This document shows, in pieces, positions 45,066 through 53,770 of a stretch of DNA of 64,000 nt. The stretch covers positions 3,286,001-3,350,000 of the forward strand of contig OY729430.1 of the NCBI GenBank assembly GCA_963422415.1, written 5' to 3'. The DNA comes from Bin34 sp963422415. Lineage in GTDB: Bacteria; Chloroflexota; Anaerolineae; Caldilineales; Caldilineaceae. The notes under the pieces are model-generated. The model made no database searches. It had not been told where the DNA came from and was given only the letters and a program-made list of their open reading frames with translations. Position 1 is the first letter of the stretch, and the number at the start of each line of letters is the position of its first letter. Both the position numbers and the translations under genes were made by a program.

Positions 45066-46235
45066 ATGTTGCAATCTCCTCTCTATTTGGATCATTCCGC
45101 CACGACCCCGGTTTGGCCGGAAGTGATCACGGCCATGGAACCCTACTTCAGCCAAGCCTATGGCAATCCCTCCAGCATGCACGCGGCAGGTCGCAAGGCG
45201 TATGCCGGACTGCAGCAAGCTCGCCAAACCGCGGCACGACATATTGGGGCCAGACCGCAAGAAATCATTTTCACCAGCGGGGGCACGGAGAGTGACAACT
45301 TGGCTCTGCGGGGCATTGCCTTGGCGCGCCGCCAGCAGACGGGTGTCCGGCGTATTGTCAGCACGCCGATCGAACATCATGCCGTATTGGAAACCTTGGA
45401 GGACTTGGCCCAGGTACATGGATTCGAGATCGAACTGCTGCCTGTCGATGAAGTGGGCCGGGTACAATCCACAGACCTGACTCAGGCGCTGGCCGAGCCC
45501 GCGGCCCTGGTTTCGATCATGCTCGCCAACAACGAGATAGGCACCGTGCAATCGATCGCCCGACTGGGAGCCATCTGCCAAGCACAGGATACGCCCCTGC
45601 ACACGGATGCGGTACAGGCTATGTGCAAGGTCCCGATCCGTGTAGACGATTTGGGCGTGGCCGCCTTGAGTGTCAGCGCCCACAAGTTTCATGGACCCAA
45701 AGGGGTGGGGTTTCTGTACTTGCGCCAAAGCACCCCTTTTCTGCCCCGCCAGACGGGAGGTGGCCACGAAGGCGGACGACGTGCCGGCACCGAGAATGTG
45801 CCGCTCATTCACGGCATGACTGTTGCCATGGACATGAACCTGCAGTCGGCCGAAACGGAGTGGCCGAGACAGCGGGCGCTGCGGGATCAACTGATCTCAG
45901 CCGTGTTGACTGGTGTCGAAGGCGCCTACCTGACAGGGGATCCCCAGTGTCGACTGCCCCATCATGCCAGTTTTGTGGTTTCCGGCCTGGAAGCCGAATC
46001 CATGCTCATCGGCCTAGACATGGCAGGCATCATGGCCAGCAGTGGCAGTGCCTGCACCAGCGGGGCACATCAGCCCAGCCACGTCTTGTCTGCTTTGGGC
46101 ATTCAGGCTCCGGACAGCTATGGAGCCCTGCGATTCAGTCTGGGATCTTCCACGATGGCGGCTGACGTCACTTTCGTCGCAGACCAGCTGGCCCGGATTA
46201 CCACACAACTGCGGCAAGCCATGGCATTGGCCTGA
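45066..46235 (+). CDS. iscS: Cysteine desulfurase (IscS/NifS family)
   Basis: The 389-residue PLP enzyme takes sulfur from cysteine for Fe-S clusters and tRNA thiolation. Motifs: LYLDHSATTPV, FTSGGTESDNLAL, EHHAVLETL, HTDAVQAMCKVPI, the PLP lysine in SVSAHKFHGPKG, and the active-site Cys loop SSGSACTSGAHQPSHVL. ATG 45066 gives the normal N-terminus; the frame extends 65 codons further but that part is not conserved. mnmA follows 54 bases later and is the likely sulfur acceptor. No iscU or iscR is nearby. Confidence 0.95.
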   Translation: MLQSPLYLDHSATTPVWPEVITAMEPYFSQAYGNPSSMHAAGRKAYAGLQQARQTAARHIGARPQEIIFTSGGTESDNLALRGIALARRQQTGVRRIVSTPIEHHAVLETLEDLAQVHGFEIELLPVDEVGRVQSTDLTQALAEPAALVSIMLANNEIGTVQSIARLGAICQAQDTPLHTDAVQAMCKVPIRVDDLGVAALSVSAHKFHGPKGVGFLYLRQSTPFLPRQTGGGHEGGRRAGTENVPLIHGMTVAMDMNLQSAETEWPRQRALRDQLISAVLTGVEGAYLTGDPQCRLPHHASFVVSGLEAESMLIGLDMAGIMASSGSACTSGAHQPSHVLSALGIQAPDSYGALRFSLGSSTMAADVTFVADQLARITTQLRQAMALA

Positions 46236-46289
46236 TCTGGTTTCCGACAGACACTCTCCAGCCACATTCGCAGAGACCAGACCAACGCC

Positions 46290-47384
46290 ATGCATCAGGG
46301 CGCTCCCGCCATCGCCGTAGCCATGAGCGGTGGCTTGGACAGTTCCATGGCCGCGGCCCTTTTGGTCGAGGCGGGCCATTGCTGCATCGGCATCATGATG
46401 CGCTTGTGGTCGGAACACGCCCCGGGGGCCGGATCCTCCAACAAGTGTTGCTCCGCCGAGAGCGTGGATGTAGCCCGCGACGTGGCGGATCGGCTGGCCA
46501 TGCCTTTCTATCTGATCAATGTGGAGGAGATATTCAAGCAAGAGGTGGTGGATCCCTTTGTAACGGACTATCTGGCCGGACTTACCCCCAATCCATGCCT
46601 GAACTGCAATCGGCGCATCCGCTTTGCCTATCTCCTGCAATACGTAGCCCAACTGGGAGTGGCCCGCTTGGCCACGGGCCACCATGCCCGTACCGAGGTG
46701 GGACCCGACGGTCAGGTGCGGTTGCTGCGCGCGCGTGATCCACACAAGGACCAGAGCTATGTGCTCAGCGTCCTGGATCAGGCGAGACTCCGGCGCGTGC
46801 TCTTTCCGGTAGGGGAACACATGAAGTCGGATCTACGGGCGATGGCCCGAGATCGCAATCTGCCCGTGGCCGACAAGGACGAATCCATGGACTTGTGCTT
46901 TGTAGCCGACAACAACTACCGGAGATTTCTGGCGGACTGGGGGGATGACCGCAACACCGCAGGGCCCATTCTGACCACGACGGGCAAGGAAGTGGGACGG
47001 CACGAGGGGCTGTATCGCTTTACCATCGGACAGCGTCGCGGCCTAAATCTGCCTAACTTGACGGGCAAGGCGGTGTATGTGATAGACAAGGATCCGGACC
47101 GCAATGCGGTGATCGTGGGTTCCCAAGTCGAGTTGAAGGCCAGTCGCTCCCAATTCACCCTGACGCAGGCGAACTGGAATCAGGGCCATCCGCCCCACCC
47201 GGACATCGCCCTGCGTTGCCAGATTCGCTACCGTGGAGTCGCCCATCCTTGCGAGCTGATCTGGGAGAGAGCCGATACGCCCACTGTCCGTCTGTGGGAC
47301 ACGCCCACCGGAATTGCCCCGGGACAGGCCGCCGTTTTCTATGATGGCGCCGTGTGCCTGGGCGGGGGTATCATTGGAGCATGA
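46290..47384 (+). CDS. mnmA: tRNA-specific 2-thiouridylase
   Basis: The 364-residue enzyme thiolates U34 of Lys, Glu and Gln tRNAs. It has the PP-loop IAVAMSGGLDSSMAAALL, the catalytic Cys in LTPNPCLNCNRRIRF and its partner Cys in ESMDLCFVADNNYRRFL, and the C-terminal beta barrel with YRFTIGQRRGL. It sits behind the cysteine desulfurase that would feed it sulfur. Its stop overlaps the ATG of a small membrane protein gene (ATGA). Confidence 0.97.
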   Translation: MHQGAPAIAVAMSGGLDSSMAAALLVEAGHCCIGIMMRLWSEHAPGAGSSNKCCSAESVDVARDVADRLAMPFYLINVEEIFKQEVVDPFVTDYLAGLTPNPCLNCNRRIRFAYLLQYVAQLGVARLATGHHARTEVGPDGQVRLLRARDPHKDQSYVLSVLDQARLRRVLFPVGEHMKSDLRAMARDRNLPVADKDESMDLCFVADNNYRRFLADWGDDRNTAGPILTTTGKEVGRHEGLYRFTIGQRRGLNLPNLTGKAVYVIDKDPDRNAVIVGSQVELKASRSQFTLTQANWNQGHPPHPDIALRCQIRYRGVAHPCELIWERADTPTVRLWDTPTGIAPGQAAVFYDGAVCLGGGIIGA

Positions 47385-47659
47385 GTTGGACTGCGTGGTG
47401 GCTGAATCCGCCTTTGGTCCTGAGCGCCGCCTTGGTCTTTGGCTATGGCAGCCTCTTTCATCTTTGGCAAGGACGCACCTACCGGGATCTGATTGTCTAT
47501 GTGCTGGCGGCGGGCGCGGGATTCGGACTAGGCCAAGGTCTAGCCGTGCTCCTGAACTGGCCATGGTTTCAGATCGGGCAAGTGCACATCGTGGAAGCTT
47601 CACTATTGGCTTGGTTTGCCCTGCTTATTGCTCGATCTACACCTGAACAGACCCTTTGA
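47381..47659 (+). CDS. Small membrane protein after mnmA
   Basis: The 92-residue protein has three hydrophobic helices (about 8-28, 36-57, 66-83) linked by short polar loops. The ATG at 47381 overlaps the mnmA stop by the ATGA pattern, which makes it a real translated unit. No family is recognised. It is followed 15 bases later by a second membrane-associated gene. Confidence 0.75.
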   Translation: MSWTAWWLNPPLVLSAALVFGYGSLFHLWQGRTYRDLIVYVLAAGAGFGLGQGLAVLLNWPWFQIGQVHIVEASLLAWFALLIARSTPEQTL

Positions 47660-47674
47660 TCCTGCCTCAATTCG

Positions 47675-47989
47675 ATGGAACGCTTTCTAGACTTGGCCCG
47701 TGACATCACATTCGTGCTGATCGCACTGGAAACCTTTGCGGTGTTGGGTCTGCTCATTGTGTTGAGCCTCCGGTTCCTGAAACTGGTCCGCATCATTCGC
47801 CAAGGCATCCAGCCCATTCTGAAAGATGCCCAAGATGCAGCCCGCACCACCAAGGCCACGGCGGAATTCGTCGGGGAGCATGTAGTCAAGCCCACGGCGG
47901 AAATCCACGGCAAGCTCTCCGGTGCGCGGCGCGCATGGCAAGTCCTTTTTGGGGATTTGCCCCCCGGCCGCGATTCGGCTTCCCGCTGA
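47675..47989 (+). CDS. Membrane-anchored helical protein (DUF948-like)
   Basis: The 104-residue protein has one helix (about 10-33) followed by a long amphipathic stretch (KLVRIIRQGIQPILKDAQDAART to AEFVGEHVVKPT), like the single-helix, coiled-coil DUF948/YtxG-type stress proteins. The similarity is judged by eye. Its gene sits in the mnmA operon, 15 bases after the preceding gene, and the GNAT-like gene begins 11 bases downstream. Confidence 0.7.
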   Translation: MERFLDLARDITFVLIALETFAVLGLLIVLSLRFLKLVRIIRQGIQPILKDAQDAARTTKATAEFVGEHVVKPTAEIHGKLSGARRAWQVLFGDLPPGRDSASR

Positions 47990-48000
47990 GCCGTCTCTCC

Positions 48001-49263
48001 ATGGTCATGTCCCTCTCCGCCTCGCTCTGGGATCCGCAAGCCTCGAACGGGGCGGCCAAGGTGGCAGCATGGCCCGCTCTGGTGGCAGAGGAACTGCAGC
48101 CTCAGCTGCTGCCACCCCAGTTCACTCTGGCCACCTTTTCCCGTCTGGGCGGACGCATGGTGGAATGGTCCCAGGAGGCCCAACCGATAGCCTTGGGCTA
48201 CTGTCTTCCTGCTCAGGCGGAAGACGGAACCTCCTACCGCCTGATCAGCTACCTGCCCGTTGCGCGCCACGCCCTCCCGCACGTGGACATCAAAACCCTG
48301 AAGTCCGCCTTGGGGTGGCTTGGCCCTCAAGGGAAAGTACGGCTGTTTGACATTGTCTCCTCTGCACACTGGGCCGATCCCCCGATTTGGGAAACCATCG
48401 CAGACATTGCCTACGGTCCGCCCCGCACCCAGGATGCGCAGGCGCTCAGGCAACTGCAGGCACAGGTGTGGCAGGCTCAGCCCGAGAACTTGTACCCGAC
48501 ATTCATCCATCATCCCGATTGCCAGATGACTTGGTCCTTGGTGGCGCGGGCCAAGGATCAGGTGGTGGGCTTTTTGCTGGGCTTTCGGCACGGCAGGGAA
48601 ATTCCCGCGTTGCCGCCGGGCTGGCCTTCACCGAAAGCCGCCGGTGAAGTCTTCGAATCGCAGGCGCTGGGCGTACATCCCGACTTTCGCCAGCGCCACA
48701 TCGCCTTTCACCTCAAACGCATTCAGGCCCAGGAATTGCAGAAACAGGGGGTTACCCATATTCAGTGGACGGCGGACCCTCTGCAATACCGCAATGCCCG
48801 CCTCAACTGCGACAGGTTGGGAGCCGTGGGTACGCAGTTGCTGCCGGACTATCTGCCTTTTCGCAACCAGTTGAACCAGCTGCCCGCCTCGCGCCTACAG
48901 GTGATCTGGTCCCTGCCCACATCGCCTGCGCAAAGGACCCTGATGCAAGGCAAGGCCTTTGCCCCACTGGATCTGGATGTCCAGGCCGACTGCCTCCAAG
49001 TCCATGACAACCTGCAACAGGTCCGCCTGAATCTCGATGCGCCTTGCCTGGCCATCGAGATTCCGACCGACTGGACCCGCATGCAACGCACGGACCTGCC
49101 GCTGGCGCAAGCTTGGCGCGATACCACCGATGCCATTCTGAAGCGATATCTGGGTCCGATGCCCGGTCAATATCTGATCACCCGAACGAGCCGTCAAGGG
49201 GACAACCGCTATCTCCTGGCCCGCCGCGTCGGCTCGGTCTTGCACAGCATGTATCGCCCATAG
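48001..49263 (+). CDS. GNAT-like protein of COG3375 type
   Basis: The 420-residue protein has a central acetyltransferase-like fold: ARAKDQVVGFLLGF, then SQALGVHPDFRQRHIAFHLKRIQAQE for the acetyl-CoA pyrophosphate loop, then HIQWTADPLQYRNARLNCDRLG. N- and C-terminal extensions of over 100 residues lie around it, as in the uncharacterised COG3375 group (recalled, not searched). The substrate is unknown. ATG 48001 or 48007 start it, 11 bases after the previous gene, so it is probably the last gene of the iscS-mnmA operon. Confidence 0.8.
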   Translation: MVMSLSASLWDPQASNGAAKVAAWPALVAEELQPQLLPPQFTLATFSRLGGRMVEWSQEAQPIALGYCLPAQAEDGTSYRLISYLPVARHALPHVDIKTLKSALGWLGPQGKVRLFDIVSSAHWADPPIWETIADIAYGPPRTQDAQALRQLQAQVWQAQPENLYPTFIHHPDCQMTWSLVARAKDQVVGFLLGFRHGREIPALPPGWPSPKAAGEVFESQALGVHPDFRQRHIAFHLKRIQAQELQKQGVTHIQWTADPLQYRNARLNCDRLGAVGTQLLPDYLPFRNQLNQLPASRLQVIWSLPTSPAQRTLMQGKAFAPLDLDVQADCLQVHDNLQQVRLNLDAPCLAIEIPTDWTRMQRTDLPLAQAWRDTTDAILKRYLGPMPGQYLITRTSRQGDNRYLLARRVGSVLHSMYRP

Positions 49264-49270
49264 CCCGGGG

Positions 49271-50227
49271 CTATGCAGGCAGCGAGAGGCGCTCCCGCAT
49301 GTCGTCCTGAGGTTCATAGCCCAACAGCCGACGAGTCTCCTGCAGATCCCATTTCATGTTCTGATTGCGGGACATGCCGTTGACGCAAATGACAGGGCTT
49401 GGCCACGCGTGGGACGAGGTTAGCAGGGCTTTTTCGAAGAGCTGAACAAAGTCCCGATTGGACAGCCACATCTCCTTGAACCAGCGATCGGCGCGCTGCC
49501 AGGCCGCGCGCTCCGTAGGGGACGCGCCGGCGTCCGTCACATCCGGAGAACCGGTAGCCGTCAGCGAGGAGGGGTGATTGTCACCGGAGTTGCACCAGCC
49601 AATTCGTACATTGACGAATTCCGTGTCCCCCTGTCCTTGGTCTGCCAGCGCCAGCGCGCGGTATATCCGCTCGCCGGCAAACTTGGCGGAAGCGTACGGC
49701 GTGGAATCCAGAGAGACCGCCCCGATTTGGATCACAGTGCCTACGCCATAGGGTGAATCCGGACGGAGAGTCCCTGGCTCCATGCCGACAGCCTGCGGTT
49801 CGTCCTTGTATCGGCCCATTACATGGTTGGTGGTGGCGAACACCACCCGCTTGCACCGGGCCGCCGCCACGGCCGCCAGGCCTATATGCAGATTCATGTC
49901 CAAGGAGGCCGCGGCATCGTCCCATGCCGCTCGAGGTTCCGGCATCTGGGCTGCAAAATGCACGAGGGCATCGCAGTCTGCCACGGCCCGGCGCCAACGG
50001 GCATGGGGCCATTGGCGCAAATCGGCCGCCGTGAAAGTTAGCTCCGCGACCGGTCCGCTCGGATTTTCGGCCTGCAACTCCCGGCGAAGGTCAGAGGCCA
50101 ACTGTATGGGCGCGGAAACCAGATCCAGGCCCGTGATCCGCGCGATGGCGGGCAAGGAAGCCAAATGGCGGATCAGCTTCTGGCCCAGATTGCCCAAGGC
50201 GCCAGTAACGAGAATGTGCTTGCCCAT
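49271..50227 (-). CDS. NAD-dependent epimerase/dehydratase family protein
   Basis: This 318-residue extended-SDR protein has the Rossmann motif VTGALGNLGQK (GxxGxxG), DLVHFAA-type segment ALVHFAAQMPEP, and the catalytic YASAK with the upstream Ser. It resembles the uronate dehydrogenase branch (NHVMGRYK and VRIGWCN), which would oxidise a sugar acid, but this is a tentative reading. It follows the acetylxylan esterase gene by six bases, giving a short sugar-processing pair. Confidence 0.88.
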   Translation of the reverse strand: MGKHILVTGALGNLGQKLIRHLASLPAIARITGLDLVSAPIQLASDLRRELQAENPSGPVAELTFTAADLRQWPHARWRRAVADCDALVHFAAQMPEPRAAWDDAAASLDMNLHIGLAAVAAARCKRVVFATTNHVMGRYKDEPQAVGMEPGTLRPDSPYGVGTVIQIGAVSLDSTPYASAKFAGERIYRALALADQGQGDTEFVNVRIGWCNSGDNHPSSLTATGSPDVTDAGASPTERAAWQRADRWFKEMWLSNRDFVQLFEKALLTSSHAWPSPVICVNGMSRNQNMKWDLQETRRLLGYEPQDDMRERLSLPA

Positions 50228-50233
50228 GGTGCG

Positions 50234-51199
50234 TTACAGGCCCATCAGGAATTCATAGACTTGCTCTGCACTGTTCGGCAGCGCCTCATGGCCAAAATCG
50301 GGATAGATTTGCAGGGATTTGGGCGCCGTGATCTTGTTGTAGATGGCAAACTGGGTCGAAGGCGGACAAATCTGATCCATAAGGCCCAAGCTCATGACCA
50401 CTTCGGCTTGAATGCGGTACGCCAGATATTGCGTGTCCACATAGCCTAGGCGAGTGAATGTTTCCTGTTCCCGTCGGTGCTGCGGATCGAACTGGCGGAA
50501 CCACTGTCGCAGTTCGGCGTAGGCGTTTTCGGCCAGGTCCATTTCCCAGACCCGCTGATAGTCCGAAAGAAAGGGAAAGACGGGTGCGGCGCGCCGCACC
50601 CGCGGTTCCAGAGCGGCGCAGGCCACGGTCAAGGCCCCGCCTTGGCTACCTCCCGTGGCCCCGACTCGATCGGCATCCACATGGTCCATATCCATGACAA
50701 TGCCCGCCAGTTGGGCCGTATCCAAAAAAATGGAACGGTACAGCAGATTCCGGGGCGACGGGTCGGCCAAGCCCCGCACGATGTGTCCGCGCAGGGTCCA
50801 GCCTTGCACCCCGCCCTTGTCCTCGGACAATCCGCCTTGACCTCGGCAGTCCAAGGCCGCCACGGTAAAACCGGCCGCCACATAGCCCAGCTTTTCCACC
50901 CATCCCCCAGAACTGCCGGAGTAGCCGTGAAACAAGAGCACGGCGGGGCTGCCAGGAGCGGGTTGCCTGGGTTGCAGCAATTTGGCATGCACCCGTGCGC
51001 CCCCCACCCCCGTGAAATACAGGTGCCAGCAGGCGGCGAAGGAGGTCTGAAAATCCGCGGCCACCAGTTCAACTTGAGCGTCCTGTCGACGCATCTCGGC
51101 CAATCCGGCATCCCAGTAGACATCGAAGTCCGCGGGCCGGGGATTGCGACCCGGATAGGCATGAAGGTCTTCCAAGGACAAGTCGAAAGTCAGAGGCAT
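50234..51199 (-). CDS. Acetylxylan esterase/cephalosporin-C deacetylase family
   Basis: This 321-residue alpha/beta hydrolase removes acetyl groups from xylan-type sugars or similar esters. Its triad is visible: Ser185 in GGSQGGAL, Asp276 in LMDQICPPST and His305 in FGHEALP. LLFHGYSGSSGGW supplies the oxyanion region. No signal peptide is present, so it acts in the cytosol on imported oligosaccharides. ATG 51199 begins the family N-terminus. It is paired with the following dehydrogenase gene and starts 63 bases after the RIO kinase stop. Confidence 0.93.
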   Translation of the reverse strand: MPLTFDLSLEDLHAYPGRNPRPADFDVYWDAGLAEMRRQDAQVELVAADFQTSFAACWHLYFTGVGGARVHAKLLQPRQPAPGSPAVLLFHGYSGSSGGWVEKLGYVAAGFTVAALDCRGQGGLSEDKGGVQGWTLRGHIVRGLADPSPRNLLYRSIFLDTAQLAGIVMDMDHVDADRVGATGGSQGGALTVACAALEPRVRRAAPVFPFLSDYQRVWEMDLAENAYAELRQWFRQFDPQHRREQETFTRLGYVDTQYLAYRIQAEVVMSLGLMDQICPPSTQFAIYNKITAPKSLQIYPDFGHEALPNSAEQVYEFLMGL

Positions 51200-51262
51200 G
51201 AGATACCGCCAGGGAAACACATGGGGAAGGACAATGAGACTCCGCCATTGTAGCCCAAGGAG

Positions 51263-52336
51263 TCAGTCAAGATCTTCCTCGTCTTCCTCATCTTGCTCTG
51301 CGGCCTCCGCCGCCAAGGCCGCGGACAGATCGGCCAATACATCCTCGTGTCGCACCTGGGAATAGGATCCCCACAGGTCTTGAGCCAGACGCAGCGGATC
51401 CGCCTGCATCCCTTGCTTCCTCCAGTACTGACAGATGCGAGCCACATCCCGTGTCAACAGTTCGAAAGCCTGCTTGTTGCCGGCCACCGGCACCACCTGC
51501 GGAAAGTCAATCAGAATCGCCCTTCCCTCCCAATACAGGATGTTGTGGGCCGACAGATCGCCATGGATGAAGCCGGCCTCCAGCATGATCTGCAGATTGC
51601 GCAGCACCTGCTCAAACAGAACCGTGGCTTCGGTTCGCTCCAGATGCACGCTGTGCAGAACCGGAGCCACGACCTGCTCGTCTCCGATGAACTCCATCAG
51701 AATGGCATTGGGGGCAGTCTCTATCGGTTCCGGCACGTCGGCGCCGGCAGCGTGCAGCTCGACCAAGGCATGGTACTCATGCAGCAGCCAGGAAGTCTGT
51801 TCAGCCTGCTTGCCGTACTCCGTGCGCTTGAGCATGGCCCGCAGGACGCGCCGGTCATGGGCCCGGGACGTCTGGCCCTGCGGTGTCAGCATATTGCGGC
51901 CTTCCCGATAGATCAGGTCGTTACGCATGGTGCGATGGCTGCGCGGCCGGTACAGCTTGGCGGCCACAACCTGTCGTTGCCCCTTTTCCGTCAGACTGCA
52001 GCGATAGACATCCGCCTCCTTGCCACCCTTCACCTTGCTGAGCACGTCGTCAATGTGGTCGGTTTCAAAAAAGGGACGCAACGTGGCCAGCAGCCATCTG
52101 CGCTCGGTGTGGCCCGGCTGATAGGTGGTCTCGAAATCTCCCGTGATGCCCCGTCTGCGCTCTTCGGCAATCTTGGCCCAGCGCTGCCGATGCTCGGGCA
52201 CCTTGGGCACAAAATTGGACTTGGGCGGTTTCCGTGTCAGCTTGACATCGGCGCGAAAGTCGGGGTCGAACTCCTCTGCGTATTCCGCATACGTGTCAGT
52301 GTCAAATTCGGTCTCTGAAAACAACTGTTCTTGCAT
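51263..52336 (-). CDS. RIO1-family serine kinase/ATPase
   Basis: The 357-residue protein has the RIO fold: the ATP-binding loop SKVKGGKEADVYRC with Lys127 (VAAKLYR), the catalytic segment FIHGDLSAHNIL (Asp260, Asn265) and the metal-binding LIDFPQ (Asp277). RIO kinases mature the small ribosomal subunit in eukaryotes and archaea; the bacterial role is not settled. An acidic N-terminus (11-30) and an acidic tail at the C-terminus (AAEQDEEDEEDLD) are present. No Shine-Dalgarno site is seen, only AGAGAG about 13 bases upstream. Confidence 0.92.
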   Translation of the reverse strand: MQEQLFSETEFDTDTYAEYAEEFDPDFRADVKLTRKPPKSNFVPKVPEHRQRWAKIAEERRRGITGDFETTYQPGHTERRWLLATLRPFFETDHIDDVLSKVKGGKEADVYRCSLTEKGQRQVVAAKLYRPRSHRTMRNDLIYREGRNMLTPQGQTSRAHDRRVLRAMLKRTEYGKQAEQTSWLLHEYHALVELHAAGADVPEPIETAPNAILMEFIGDEQVVAPVLHSVHLERTEATVLFEQVLRNLQIMLEAGFIHGDLSAHNILYWEGRAILIDFPQVVPVAGNKQAFELLTRDVARICQYWRKQGMQADPLRLAQDLWGSYSQVRHEDVLADLSAALAAEAAEQDEEDEEDLD

Positions 52337-52507
52337 AAAGGGGAAATAGTCTCTCTTGTAGGTCTCTTGTAAACAGCACAAGCGTCTCAAATCCGCCACG
52401 TCACGCGCGGCAGGAGCACACGGGGGAACCCTAAGGTCCCCTATTCTACGGATTGCAAGGAAAGAGAGGCCGCCGCGGCAGTCCAAGCTGCGGCCAAGGC
52501 CAATCGT

Positions 52508-52600
52508 TCAGGAAGGGGCGGACCCTGCGCAGGAGGCAAAGGCGAAGCTGCGCTGTGCAATTCGCAAATTCCGTGCATACACATTGAACCGACTCAACAT
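52508..52600 (-). CDS. Candidate 30-residue peptide gene
   Basis: The minus strand has one of the strongest ribosome sites in the window (AAGGAGGTG, seven bases before an ATG at 52600). The short frame encodes MLSRFNVYARNLRIAQRSFA and ten more residues. A second frame (52441-52584, 47 codons) overlaps it, with an Ala/Leu-rich tail. It lies in the divergent region between the RIO kinase and the methyltransferase. It may be a leader peptide for the RIO kinase gene 170 bases downstream, or a free small protein. Identity unknown. Confidence 0.35.
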   Translation of the reverse strand: MLSRFNVYARNLRIAQRSFAFASCAGSAPS

Positions 52601-52665
52601 GCCATCACCTCCTTGCCTGTGTTATGAATATCACCAGATCAGCGTACCAAGAGGATACCACATAC

Positions 52666-53304
52666 ATGGGCAAGTCAATTCCCAAGACCCGATTCCACAA
52701 GTTTCAGAACAGAGGCCAAATTGCGGCTTGGGAGAACAACTTGAATCGCAAATGGCCTTATCGTCACGAGTTGATACGACACATGGTGAAAGAGCTGCAG
52801 GGAATGACGCCTGGCGGCGAAACGCTGCAGGTGGTGGAACTTGCCTCCGGGACCGGGATGGTGGCTTGGCGGCTTCTGCATCTGGTGCCTCGAATCTCCT
52901 ACATTGGCTTGGACTTTTCGGATCCCTTCATCGATTACGCGCAGCGACGGCTGCACCGTTTTGGCCCGCGCGCCCGGTTCATCCACACCGATCTGCTGCA
53001 GGATGAATGGCCTGCAGCGTTGCCGCGGCCCGTGGACGCCTTCGTATCTCTCCAGTCCCTCCACGATCTGGGATCCACAGAACAAGTGGGCCGGATGTAC
53101 ACAGAGGGATTCCGTTTGCTTGCGGAACATGGAAGGTTCGTCAACGCAGACTTTGTAGTCCCTCCGCAACAGGCCAACGAAAAGGATCCGGGGCGATTGT
53201 CCATTGCTCGACACTTGGCTCTCTTGCAGGACATTGGCTATCAATCCGTGGACATTCGCGCCAGACAGCAGGATTTCGCCTATATTGTGGCAAGCAAGTC
53301 CTGA
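52666..53304 (+). CDS. Class I SAM-dependent methyltransferase
   Basis: The protein is about 212 residues. The SAM-binding motif I is VVELASGTGMVAWRLL, followed by YIGLDFSDPFIDYA (acidic ribose contact) and DAFVSLQSLHDLG (motif IV region). The substrate cannot be named; it could be a small molecule or a lipid. The ATG at 52666 follows AGAGGA, but an ATG at 52624 (without a ribosome site) is in frame and adds 14 residues. A TATGAA-like -10 around 52622-52627 supports the later start. It is monocistronic. Confidence 0.85.
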   Translation: MGKSIPKTRFHKFQNRGQIAAWENNLNRKWPYRHELIRHMVKELQGMTPGGETLQVVELASGTGMVAWRLLHLVPRISYIGLDFSDPFIDYAQRRLHRFGPRARFIHTDLLQDEWPAALPRPVDAFVSLQSLHDLGSTEQVGRMYTEGFRLLAEHGRFVNADFVVPPQQANEKDPGRLSIARHLALLQDIGYQSVDIRARQQDFAYIVASKS

Positions 53305-53770
53305 CTGACGCAATCCGGCATGGTTTCCATTCCACAACGGGGCCTGGAGCGCCCAAGGGCGTACGACAGGATGACATTTTCAGCCCTTGCCGCCCCGCCC
53401 CGCATTGCGTCGCCGGAGGCAAAGGCGCCCTGTCCCGAGACATGGGCGCCTCCCGGTCCGGGTGCGGAACTCGCGGTCACGGCATGCCGCTCTACAGGGC
53501 AGGTCCCGGGGGCCAAAGGCCTTGCCCCCTCGAAACGGGATTTCGTTTCTGCAAGAGCCGTATCCAAGGTACACTTCGAATCTTGCTTCACGCCAGAAAT
53601 GCTACACTCGCGATTGGTCCGATGGAACCACCAGTTGCCATTAGCATTAGGTTGTCAGGTCTGCCAGGATAGATGGCACAGAACCGTGCACTGGGAGTAA
53701 TGTCCCGCGGCACCTGAGCCATGGCTGGACGCGGCTCGGAAACGAGAAAACTGTTGGGAGGGGACACATT
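53305..53770 (+). other. Hairpin-dense intergenic region with promoter for the GPP34 gene
   Basis: No gene is supported in these 466 bases. Three hairpins stand close together: AGGCGCCC-TGTC paired with its complement (53423-53451, one bulged T), GGGGGC/GCCCCC around AAGGCCTT (53508-53529) and GAAACG/CGTTTC (53532-53549). A -10-like TACACT at 53603-53608 in an extended TGC context could start the GPP34 transcript. The folded block could be a terminator-plus-RNA element; no T-run follows any of the three. Confidence 0.4.
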
